From Bacillota bacterium (lineage in GTDB: Bacteria > Bacillota > UBA4882 > UBA10575): DNA of 64,000 nt. The notes below the pieces were generated by a model. That model did not search any database, was not told the origin of the DNA, and worked only from the letters and a program-made list of their open reading frames with translations. Where the stretch lies: assembly GCA_012839115.1 (NCBI GenBank), contig DUNX01000022.1:1-64000 (forward strand), read 5' to 3'. Of this stretch, positions 52,130 through 59,405 are shown in pieces (positions within the stretch are counted from its first letter, which is position 1; each line of letters starts with the position of its first letter). Both the position numbers and the translations under genes were made by a program.

Positions 52130-53095
52130 ATGGCCACAGGGTTTTATCTTGGTATCGACGTGGGGTCGGTCAGCACTAATCTGGTGGTTATTGACGAAAA
52201 AGGTTCCATAGTGAAGAAAATATACCTGCGGACAGAGGGAAAACCCATAGCTTCTGTACAGAGGGGCCTGAACCAACTCGGGGAGGATTTTAAAGACCAT
52301 GAGATCCTGGGGGCGGGGGTGACTGGTTCCGGGCGGAAACTCATTGGCAAGGTAATCGGCGCCGATCTGGTTAAGAATGAGATCACCACCCATGGCGTTG
52401 CGGCTTTGCAGGTTCATCCCGGGGTCAAGACGGTGTTCGAGATCGGGGGTCAAGACTCGAAGATTATAATTATCCGTGAAGGTACGGTCGTGGATTTTGC
52501 CATGAACACGGTTTGCGCGGCCGGCACCGGTTCCTTCCTGGATCAACAGGCGAAAAGGTTGAACATCTCCCTTGAGGAATTTGGCGGGTTGGCTCTGGGC
52601 GCAAAGGTCCCTGTACGGATCGCCGGGCGTTGTTCGGTCTTTGCCGAATCGGATATGATTCATAAACAACAGATGGGTTACAGGTTGGAGGATATTGTCG
52701 CCGGCCTTTGCGAAGCCTTAATGCGGAATTACTTCAACAACGTCGGGAAGGGCAAGGAGATCCTGCCGCCGGTCTTGTTTCAGGGGGGCGTCGCCGCGAA
52801 TAAAGGGATCAAGGCCGCCTTTGAGAAGGAGTTGGGATACGAGATTATTATTCCTGAGCACTATGAGGTGATGGGGGCCTGGGGCGCTGCCCTCTTATCC
52901 CGGAAAACCGGGAAAAAAATGGGGTTTCGCGGGTTTTCCTTGTCCGACCGGGAGATCCGGGTGGAGAGTTTTGAATGCCCGGACTGCCCCAACTGTTGCG
53001 AGATTGTCACCGTGGTCATTGACGGGGAAACAATCCCCGGCTGGGGCGGGCGCTGCGGAAAATGGGAAAAAGGGGTTTCCCGCGCCACCGGATAA
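52130..53095 (+). CDS. Acyl-CoA dehydratase activase (HgdC/BadF-type ATPase)
   Basis: 321 residues. ASKHA ATPase fold: GIDVGSVSTNLVVID phosphate loop, GIGGQDSK-like EIGGQDSK and FQGGVAANKG. The [4Fe-4S] cysteines of the dimer are in VCAAGTGSFLDQQ and GRCSVFAESDMIH. The C-terminus has extra cysteines (CPDCPNCCE), possibly another metal site. Activases inject electrons into 2-hydroxyacyl-CoA dehydratases using ATP. No dehydratase is adjacent. ATG with AAAGGAG upstream. Confidence 0.9.
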   Translation: MATGFYLGIDVGSVSTNLVVIDEKGSIVKKIYLRTEGKPIASVQRGLNQLGEDFKDHEILGAGVTGSGRKLIGKVIGADLVKNEITTHGVAALQVHPGVKTVFEIGGQDSKIIIIREGTVVDFAMNTVCAAGTGSFLDQQAKRLNISLEEFGGLALGAKVPVRIAGRCSVFAESDMIHKQQMGYRLEDIVAGLCEALMRNYFNNVGKGKEILPPVLFQGGVAANKGIKAAFEKELGYEIIIPEHYEVMGAWGAALLSRKTGKKMGFRGFSLSDREIRVESFECPDCPNCCEIVTVVIDGETIPGWGGRCGKWEKGVSRATG

Positions 53096-53133
53096 AGGCG
53101 CAACCTGGCTTTGACAAAGAGGGGCTAAGACCG

Positions 53134-54798
53134 ATGAAAAAACGCAGGGGCTTACGGCAACCCATACCGGTTTCGCGCGCACGCGAGCAAGGGAAAACGG
53201 AGAAAGCCGGACGGGTCGCGCGCGCGTGCACGGGGGAGAAGGGAGCAGCGGACGCCCGGGAAACCACCGGCGCGTGCGCGCGCGGGCTCTCCCCGGAACT
53301 TGCAAAAAACGTGGAATATCTGAAAGAAAAGATCGGCCGCAGCGACGATGTGGTTTTCCGGGACTACACTTTGGAACTGCCGGAACAAGTTCCCATAGTA
53401 GTCGTGTTTGTTGACGGGCTGGCGTCCAAAGAGATTATTAATGAATATATCCTCGAGGCGTTAACCTTTAAGGGCGAACTGAAGAGCGAATGGACCCGGG
53501 ATAAGAAAAACCTGGTCCGGCATGTCAAAGACAAGGTCCTCAATATCAACGAGGTAAGGCTCGTCAACGGCCTGGATGAGCTCATCACCCCTATCCTTTC
53601 CGGGGAGGCGGCGGTCCTCTTTGACGGATATGCGGAGGCATTAATCTGCAATACCAGGGGCTGGCCTTACCGGAGTATTGACGAACCCGAAACCGAGGCG
53701 GTGATTCGCGGGCCGCGGGTGGGGTTCACAGAAACCCTCCGTTTCAACACCGCACAGGTCCGGCGCTGGATCCGGGATCCGGATCTGCGGGTCAAAGTAA
53801 CAAAGGTGGGCCGGCGCTCCCAAACCGATGTTGCCCTGGTTTATTTGGAATCTGTGGCCAATCCACAGGTTGTTGCGGAAGTCGAGCGCCGGTTGGGGAA
53901 GATCGATATCGACGGGGTGATGGAGAGTTCAACTCTTCAGGAGATGATTGAAGACCGGAGATTATCCCTTTTCCCCACCATCCAGAGTACGGAAAGGGCG
54001 GACCGGGTTGTGGCTGCTGTTTTAGAAGGGAAAGTCGGGATTATTACCGACAACACCCCGTTTGCCCTGATTGTCCCGATCAGTTTTTGGGAGTTTTACT
54101 ACGCGGCGGAAGATTACTACCACCGGTGGCCCATGGCCCTTCTCCTCCGGATTGTCCGGTTTTCATCCTTTTTTTTCTCGCTTTACCTGCCTTCTCTCTA
54201 TGTTGCCTTATCCTTCTACAACCCGGAGTTAATCCCTTTCCCCCTTGCGGTCCAGCTCGCCGGGAGCAGGGAAGGGGTGCCGTTCCCGCTTTTCCTGGAG
54301 GTCCTCTTAATGGAGCTGGCTATAGAGATTATCCGGGAGGCCTCGGCCCGGCTTCCCGGCCCTCTCGGGCAGACCATTGGTATTGTCGGCGGTTTTATCC
54401 TGGGAGACGCGGCCGTCCGCGCCGGTTTGATCTCACCTTTGACTACGGTGGTGGTGGCTTTGACGGCCATCTGTTCCTTTACCTCGCCCAATTTTGGGGT
54501 GGCCATTTCCATCAGGATTCTCCGCTTTCCTTTGGTGGTTGTGTCTTTGGTGGGAGGCTTGTACGGGCTGGCCCTGGCCACATTTGTCTTGCTTGTTTAT
54601 ACGACCAGGATCCGTTCTTTCGGGGTTCCATTTTTGACACCCTTTATCCCCTTGCAGCCGGACGATCTCAAGGACAGCCTGGGGCGGGCCCCGTTCTGGG
54701 CGATGGTAAACCGGCCGCGCAGTTATAAACCGCTGGATACAAAACGGCAGAAAACAAAAGCCCGGAACTGGTGGGAACGGTTGTTTTCCGGAAAATAG
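53134..54798 (+). CDS. gerA: Spore germination receptor subunit A (GerA family)
   Basis: About 554 residues. A basic N-terminal extension of some 55 residues rich in Arg, Ala and Gly is encoded by three alternating GC tracts. The conserved region begins at LSPELAKNVEYLKEKIGRSDDVVFRDY, followed by GLASKEIINEYIL and the PYRSIDEPETEAVIRGPRVGFTE motif and several membrane segments. With the next two genes it forms a germinant receptor in the spore inner membrane. ATG at 53134 after GAGGGG; downstream starts remain possible. Confidence 0.93.
   Translation: MKKRRGLRQPIPVSRAREQGKTEKAGRVARACTGEKGAADARETTGACARGLSPELAKNVEYLKEKIGRSDDVVFRDYTLELPEQVPIVVVFVDGLASKEIINEYILEALTFKGELKSEWTRDKKNLVRHVKDKVLNINEVRLVNGLDELITPILSGEAAVLFDGYAEALICNTRGWPYRSIDEPETEAVIRGPRVGFTETLRFNTAQVRRWIRDPDLRVKVTKVGRRSQTDVALVYLESVANPQVVAEVERRLGKIDIDGVMESSTLQEMIEDRRLSLFPTIQSTERADRVVAAVLEGKVGIITDNTPFALIVPISFWEFYYAAEDYYHRWPMALLLRIVRFSSFFFSLYLPSLYVALSFYNPELIPFPLAVQLAGSREGVPFPLFLEVLLMELAIEIIREASARLPGPLGQTIGIVGGFILGDAAVRAGLISPLTTVVVALTAICSFTSPNFGVAISIRILRFPLVVVSLVGGLYGLALATFVLLVYTTRIRSFGVPFLTPFIPLQPDDLKDSLGRAPFWAMVNRPRSYKPLDTKRQKTKARNWWERLFSGK
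53174..53284. repeat. Three alternating GC tracts within the gerA N-terminal codons
   Basis: CGCGCGCACGCG at 53174-53185, CGCGCGCGCGTGCACG at about 53217-53232 and CGCGTGCGCGCGCG at 53271-53284. All three are alternating purine-pyrimidine and lie in the poorly conserved N-terminal extension, keeping the frame open. Confidence 0.7.
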
Positions 54799-54897
54799 GA
54801 GACAAGGGGCGGTTTCACGTCCTGCTTGGATAGACAGGGGACAGTTCCGTGGCCGATTTTGTTTTCCCCCGCGCACAGGAGAATCGGGAGAAGAAAA

Positions 54898-56022
54898 ATG
54901 AGCAAAACGACAATGTTTTTGAATTCAAGACAGATCATCCTGCTTATCCTGGGGCTAAGCATCAGCGGCGGGAATCTCCTTTTACCTGGAAGGGTCGCGC
55001 GGGTCTTTGGCACCAGCGGGTGGCTTCTGATACCCGCCGCCGGTATCATCTTTATTTTCGCCGCGTGGATCTGCGCATGCCTGGGGCGGATCTTCCCCGG
55101 CGAGACGGTGGTGGAATTTAGCCGGCGGCTCTTGGGCCGGCCTCTTGGTTTCCTGGCCGGCCTGGTGGTTGTTCTCTATTTCCTCCTCTATATCCCAGTG
55201 GAGATCCGGATCCTTCAGGAATTGGTAAACATCTCAATCCTGCGCCATGCGTCTTCCTGGTTTGTCAGCGGCACCTTTCTATTGGTTGTGGCTTACGCAA
55301 CCGCCGCTGACTTTGAAACCTTAACCCAAGTGAATGAGGTTTTGATTGAAATCACCATGATCGTCGGCCTGCTGGTGACTTTATTTGGATGGCGGTTTTT
55401 TGATCCCTTCCATTTGCAGCCGGTTTTCAACGCTGAAGAATTAAACCTCGCCAAGTTTTGGGAGGAGGCAGGGATGATTGTGGGCTTTACCGGCTACCCC
55501 CTGCTCTTATTGGTTTTTCCCTTCGTCCGCCATCCCCGGACCCTCCCGCGGGCGGCCGTTTTCGCCGTTACCCTGGTGGTCTTGACTTACTCCTTCTTCA
55601 TTATCACCACCCTTGGTGTTTTCGGCCGGAATGAACTCGCCGGCCAGGCCTGGCCCGGGTTGGAACTGGCTAAAGCCGTTAATTTCGAGGTGGTGATCCT
55701 GGAGCGTCTGGATATGATCTTAATCGTTTCCTGGCTCGGCGCCATCTTTACCAGCTGCTTTTTGGCATATCATTTCGCTGTTGCTGGTTTGAGCAGGCTT
55801 TTTAACCTGCGGAGCCATTCCGTTCTTACTTGGGCGCTGGCGCCGGTGATTTACTACTTGAGTACGATCCTTACCAACTACTTTGCCTGGAACAAGTGGC
55901 TTTCGTACCTTTCCATCCTGGCCGTCTTTGTCGGGGTGGTTTTACCCCTTTTTCTGTTGCTTATGGCCGGATTACACCGGTGGCTGGGGTCTTCCGGTAA
56001 CCCCGGGGGGGAAGAGGAATGA
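54898..56022 (+). CDS. gerB: Spore germination permease (GerAB/endospore germination permease family)
   Basis: 374 residues with about ten membrane segments. SRQIILLILGLSISGGNLLLPG at the start and the amino-acid-permease-like layout match GerB. It is thought to bind the germinant. ATG at 54898 has GGGAGAAG upstream. It overlaps gerC by four bases. Confidence 0.92.
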   Translation: MSKTTMFLNSRQIILLILGLSISGGNLLLPGRVARVFGTSGWLLIPAAGIIFIFAAWICACLGRIFPGETVVEFSRRLLGRPLGFLAGLVVVLYFLLYIPVEIRILQELVNISILRHASSWFVSGTFLLVVAYATAADFETLTQVNEVLIEITMIVGLLVTLFGWRFFDPFHLQPVFNAEELNLAKFWEEAGMIVGFTGYPLLLLVFPFVRHPRTLPRAAVFAVTLVVLTYSFFIITTLGVFGRNELAGQAWPGLELAKAVNFEVVILERLDMILIVSWLGAIFTSCFLAYHFAVAGLSRLFNLRSHSVLTWALAPVIYYLSTILTNYFAWNKWLSYLSILAVFVGVVLPLFLLLMAGLHRWLGSSGNPGGEEE

Positions 56023-57209
56023 GGAAAAACCGCGGGTATTTCTTTTTCCCCCTTTTTCTCCTGATGGTCATGGCCGCCGGGTGCTGGGAGGGACAGGAAA
56101 TTAATGAACGGGCTTTCGTCTTCGCCGTCGCTTTTGATCTCCCGGAAAGCGAAGATGGGGAAGAGGGAGCCGGGTCCACAGAAGGGGGGAACGGGGAGGA
56201 AAAGGTGCCCAAGTTTACCATGAGTGTCCAGGTCCCGGACCCCTCACAGATGGCCGGAAGCAGTGAACAAAACCAGGGCGGTGGATCCGGGAGGCCATTC
56301 ATCATTCTGGGCACGACCGCCAGTACCGTTCTCAGTGGTTTGCAGCAATTGCAGAGAGAACTGGACCGCACGCTTTTTCTTGGGCATACCCGCTTAATTT
56401 TAATCGGGGAAGGGGTAGCCCGTGAGTATGGGATAGAACGGGTTTTAGATTATTTTATACGGAATTTTCAGATCCAGAGGGTCGCCCGGGTGGCGGTGGT
56501 GGAAGGAAAGGCCCGGGAGATTCTGGAGCAAATGCCGCCAATCGGCCAAGAACCAACGACTTTTCTCCTTAACCTGCTCTCGGGCGCCGGTGGGACCAGC
56601 CTGGTCTATGTCTCAGATTTGGGAAAATACATGGTGGAAAACTCCAACATCGGGTTGGAGCCGGTGCTTCCCCGGGTCAGGAAGAGCGGCGATGCCATTT
56701 TGACGGGCGGCGCCGCAGCCATTCGCGGCGACCGGTTGGCCGGCTGGCTGACCCCTTTTGAGACCAGGGGCCTCAATATCTTAAAAAACGAGTTTGTGGG
56801 TTCGGATTATGAGGTGGAGTGCCCTTTCCACCCGGGGGACAGGATCAACGTGGCGGTGGTAAAAACCAACGCCCAACACCGCCTGGTACGGGAGGGTAAA
56901 ACCCTGACCCTCAAAATTTTGGTCCGCGGGGTCTTTGAAACCACCGAGTTCACCGGTGAACACGGGCCGGAGGAGGAACTCAGCAAGGAACTCACCCAAC
57001 GGGTAGCCGCAGAGATTCTCAATGAAACACGGTCGGCCCTGAACAAAGCGCGGGAGCTAAAGGCGGATGTCATTGGTATTGGGAAAAGAATCAGGGCCAA
57101 ACAGAATAAGAACTGGCAGGGGATGGACTGGGGAGAGGAATTCCCCGCCTTCCCTGTGGAGATTGAAGTAAAAATGGAGTGGGCCCAAACCATAAGACGC
57201 CTGGAATAA
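56019..57209 (+). CDS. gerC: Spore germination lipoprotein GerC
   Basis: 396 residues. Signal peptide with lipobox MAAGC, then WEGQEINERAFVFAVAFDL, the start of the Ger(x)C domain. Later motifs are LDRTLFLGHTRLILIGEGVA and PFETRGLNILKNEF. It is the lipid-anchored subunit of the receptor. A Gly/Glu/Ser-rich insert around residues 45-65 is variable. It overlaps gerB by four bases. Confidence 0.93.
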   Translation: MRKNRGYFFFPLFLLMVMAAGCWEGQEINERAFVFAVAFDLPESEDGEEGAGSTEGGNGEEKVPKFTMSVQVPDPSQMAGSSEQNQGGGSGRPFIILGTTASTVLSGLQQLQRELDRTLFLGHTRLILIGEGVAREYGIERVLDYFIRNFQIQRVARVAVVEGKAREILEQMPPIGQEPTTFLLNLLSGAGGTSLVYVSDLGKYMVENSNIGLEPVLPRVRKSGDAILTGGAAAIRGDRLAGWLTPFETRGLNILKNEFVGSDYEVECPFHPGDRINVAVVKTNAQHRLVREGKTLTLKILVRGVFETTEFTGEHGPEEELSKELTQRVAAEILNETRSALNKARELKADVIGIGKRIRAKQNKNWQGMDWGEEFPAFPVEIEVKMEWAQTIRRLE

Positions 57210-57236
57210 CAGGAGGGAAAGGGAGGGGAAAACAAG

Positions 57237-57722
57237 GTGGCAGCTCTTTGGCCCTTGGCCACCCTGGGCGGGATAATCCTGCTTTTTCTTCTGCTTCCCC
57301 CGGCCAGAATCCGGCGTCTCCTGCTCTTTGGTTATGCCGGGGGTTTTTTGCTGGCCTTGGTCCAAAACTACACCCTTGTACACCTCCTGGGGATCTGGGA
57401 GTTTCACCACCTTTTCCTGGCCATTGGCGGGGTCCCCTTGACATTGCCGGTGCTTTGGTGGGTGATTACCATATTTTTCGGCCATTTTCTGTTGCGCGCG
57501 CGCACGCGCGCAACCCGCCTCAACCGGTTTCTCCTCATTACCATCTTTGCCGCGGCCGCCGCAGTATTATCGCAGGTTCTAATCTGGACCGGGTACCAGA
57601 CGGTACGGGCGGGTTGGACCGTAGCCCACACCTTTCTTCAGGGACTTCTCTCCCACGCCGTGCTCTACGGCTTTTTTCTGGCCATGGTTCCGCCCGGGAC
57701 CGTGCGGACGCGCGCCCGCTAA
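57237..57722 (+). CDS. Small membrane protein downstream of gerABC
   Basis: 161 residues with about five membrane segments; GIWEFHHLFLAIGGVPLTLPVLWWV resembles the CBO0543-type small membrane proteins of spore-formers, an assignment I hold loosely. A GC palindrome encodes a basic cytoplasmic loop (RARTRATRLN). Start GTG eight bases after GGGAGGGG, 27 bases after gerC. It is likely a germination accessory protein by position only. Confidence 0.65.
   Translation: MAALWPLATLGGIILLFLLLPPARIRRLLLFGYAGGFLLALVQNYTLVHLLGIWEFHHLFLAIGGVPLTLPVLWWVITIFFGHFLLRARTRATRLNRFLLITIFAAAAAVLSQVLIWTGYQTVRAGWTVAHTFLQGLLSHAVLYGFFLAMVPPGTVRTRAR
57491..57514. repeat. GC-tract palindrome inside the gerC-distal gene
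   Basis: GTTGCGCGCG and CGCGCGCAAC form perfect 10-base arms around a CGCA centre; the whole is alternating purine-pyrimidine apart from its outer ends. It encodes a basic loop between membrane segments. Confidence 0.75.
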
Positions 57723-57839
57723 CAAACCCGTTTACATTAACAGGGTTCGCCCCCGCTAACCGGGCGCGGGCCTGTTAGCGTTGGACAGGCGTGAGTTGTT
57801 ACCAGGCACGAGTCTGCTAACAAATCCGTTTATATTGAC
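57718..57839. repeat. 24-bp direct repeat flanking the ger/trpS gap
   Basis: GCTAACAAACCCGTTTACAT at 57718 recurs with a few changes at 57816 (GCTAACAAATCCGTTTATAT). The first copy contains the stop codon of the membrane-protein gene. The copies are 98 bases apart. Confidence 0.65.
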
Positions 57840-57856
57840 CAACCCCGGTCCTTACC

Positions 57857-58846
57857 TCACCTAACCCCCAGTTTTTCCTGGAAGAAACGGAGTTTCGCTC
57901 CGGCGACGGCGGCGGCTTTCCCCGCCCCGGAGTCAAGGATCTCTTCAATCACCCCGGGTGCGCTGAGCTCTTTTACCTTCTCTTGGATTGGCCGGAGGGT
58001 CTCGGCGACCAGTTCCCCCAGGTCTTGTTTAAACTTGCCGTAACCGGCCCCGGAGTAACGGTTGGCAATGGTCTCCAGGGATTCACCGGAGCAGAGGGAG
58101 TAAATCACCATCAGGTTGGAGACCCCCGGTTTGTTCTCCTCGTCGTAACGGACCTCGTTCCCCGAGTCCGTAACGGCGCTCTTGAACTTCTTGACGATCA
58201 CTTCCGGCGGGTCGAGGAGGGCGATATAGCTCTTGGGGTTCTCATCGGATTTGGACATTTTTTTCTCCGGCTCAAGCAGGCTCATGATCCGGCCACCGGC
58301 CGACCGCGGCGGAGTGTAGGGTTCAGGGACGGTAAAGACCTTCTCGCCAAAACGGTTGTTGACCCGGATGGCGATATCCCTCGTTAGTTCCAGGTGTTGC
58401 TTTTGATCTTCACCCACCGGGACGAGATCCGCATCGTAGAGCAGGATATCCGCGGCCATCAACACCGGGTAGGTAAGCAGCCCGGCGGTGACGTTTTCGT
58501 GCCTGGTCGACTTATCCTTGAACTGGGTCATCCGGCGTAACTCGCCGATATAGGCCTGGCATTCCAGGAGCCAGCTCATTTCGGCGTGGGCGGAAACATG
58601 CGACTGGACAAAGATCGTGGAGACCTGGGGGTCAAGGCCGCAGGCCACAAAGAGGCGGGCGGTATTTTTTATATTTTCCCGTAGCGCCGCCGGGTCCTGG
58701 GGAACGGTTAGCGCGTGCAGATCAACCACACAAAAGAAACAATTGGTCTCATGTTGCAGGCGGGTAAAATTCTTAATCGCGCCCAGGTAATTGCCGAGCG
58801 TCAAGGCGCCGCTGGGCTGGACGCCGGAAAAAACGCGTTTTTGCAT
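57857..58846 (-). CDS. trpS: Tryptophanyl-tRNA synthetase
   Basis: 329 residues. VFSGVQPSGALTLGNYLGA contains the HIGH-equivalent GN motif, and EKKMSKSDEN is KMSKS. It charges tRNA-Trp. ATG at 58846 follows AAAGGAGG; the frame is open upstream through the T-box leader but that part is not protein-coding. Expression should rise when Trp-tRNA is uncharged, through the T-box. Confidence 0.97.
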   Translation of the reverse strand: MQKRVFSGVQPSGALTLGNYLGAIKNFTRLQHETNCFFCVVDLHALTVPQDPAALRENIKNTARLFVACGLDPQVSTIFVQSHVSAHAEMSWLLECQAYIGELRRMTQFKDKSTRHENVTAGLLTYPVLMAADILLYDADLVPVGEDQKQHLELTRDIAIRVNNRFGEKVFTVPEPYTPPRSAGGRIMSLLEPEKKMSKSDENPKSYIALLDPPEVIVKKFKSAVTDSGNEVRYDEENKPGVSNLMVIYSLCSGESLETIANRYSGAGYGKFKQDLGELVAETLRPIQEKVKELSAPGVIEEILDSGAGKAAAVAGAKLRFFQEKLGVR

Positions 58847-58867
58847 TTCTTTTCCTCCTTTGTTGTT

Positions 58868-59222
58868 GATGAAAAACAAAACCTCGTCCGTGCTTGGGAC
58901 GAGGTTTGTGCTCGCGGTGCCACCCAATTTGATCCGAGTGCGCCCATACCACATAGGCATATACACGCACTCATCCGATCCCCTTGGCTCCGGGTAACGG
59001 CGGAGAACCGTCCCGCCCGCAATACGGGCGAACCGTCTTTTCTGCGGGCACGTCCCTTTACGCGCGCGTCCACTTGTGGGCACGCCTGCTTGTGCGGGCG
59101 AGGAAGCTCACGGGTCCATTCCACTTGCCCGGAGGACCGGTTTTCACCACCCACCGGCTCTCTGGCCTCCCGGCAAACGCATCCCTGCGCAAGTGTACTC
59201 TTCCCGCTCATCGCTTTTTTAT
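58868..59222 (-). promoter_or_regulatory. T-box riboswitch of trpS (Trp specifier)
   Basis: The minus-strand leader carries the T-box consensus GGGTGGCACCGCG at 58926-58914. Upstream stem I has AGTAC and AGAGAGCCGGTGG features and a specifier loop GAATGGACCCGTGAGC with the TGG codon at 59118-59116, matching tryptophan. A terminator hairpin (AACCTCGTCC and GGACGAGGTT with T-run) at about 58908-58873 competes with the antiterminator. An alternating GC tract is inserted between stem I and the antiterminator at 59060-59100. Confidence 0.93.
59060..59100. repeat. Alternating GC tract inside the T-box leader
   Basis: ACGCGCGCGTCCACTTGTGG followed by GCACGCCTGCTTGTGCGGGCG. It falls in the variable linker of the T-box, not in its conserved elements. 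Confidence 0.55.
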
Positions 59223-59261
59223 GCTCTGTTTTCAAGGCTGGCACGAACAGAATCAATATCT

Positions 59262-59290
59262 ATTATAAAAACCGGGAGCGGCTTTGTCAA
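59262..59290 (-). promoter_or_regulatory. trpS promoter
   Basis: A consensus promoter on the minus strand: TTGACA (59290-59285), 17 bases, TATAAT (59267-59262). The T-box leader starts about 40 bases downstream. Confidence 0.88.
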
Positions 59291-59331
59291 CAAAGTTTTA
59301 CCGGCGGACGCGGACGTTATCCCATGAATTG

Positions 59332-59340
59332 TGATATAAT
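59332..59340 (+). promoter_or_regulatory. Extended -10 promoter for dnaE
   Basis: TGATATAAT gives an extended -10 element (TGnTATAAT) about 65 bases upstream of the dnaE start. No good -35 is present. It is divergent from the trpS promoter 40 bases away. Confidence 0.55.
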
Positions 59341-59405
59341 TAATTTGATTAATGGATAACAAATCCGGCGGGAACCGCAACGGCAACCCGAGCGGAGGTG
59401 TGCAA

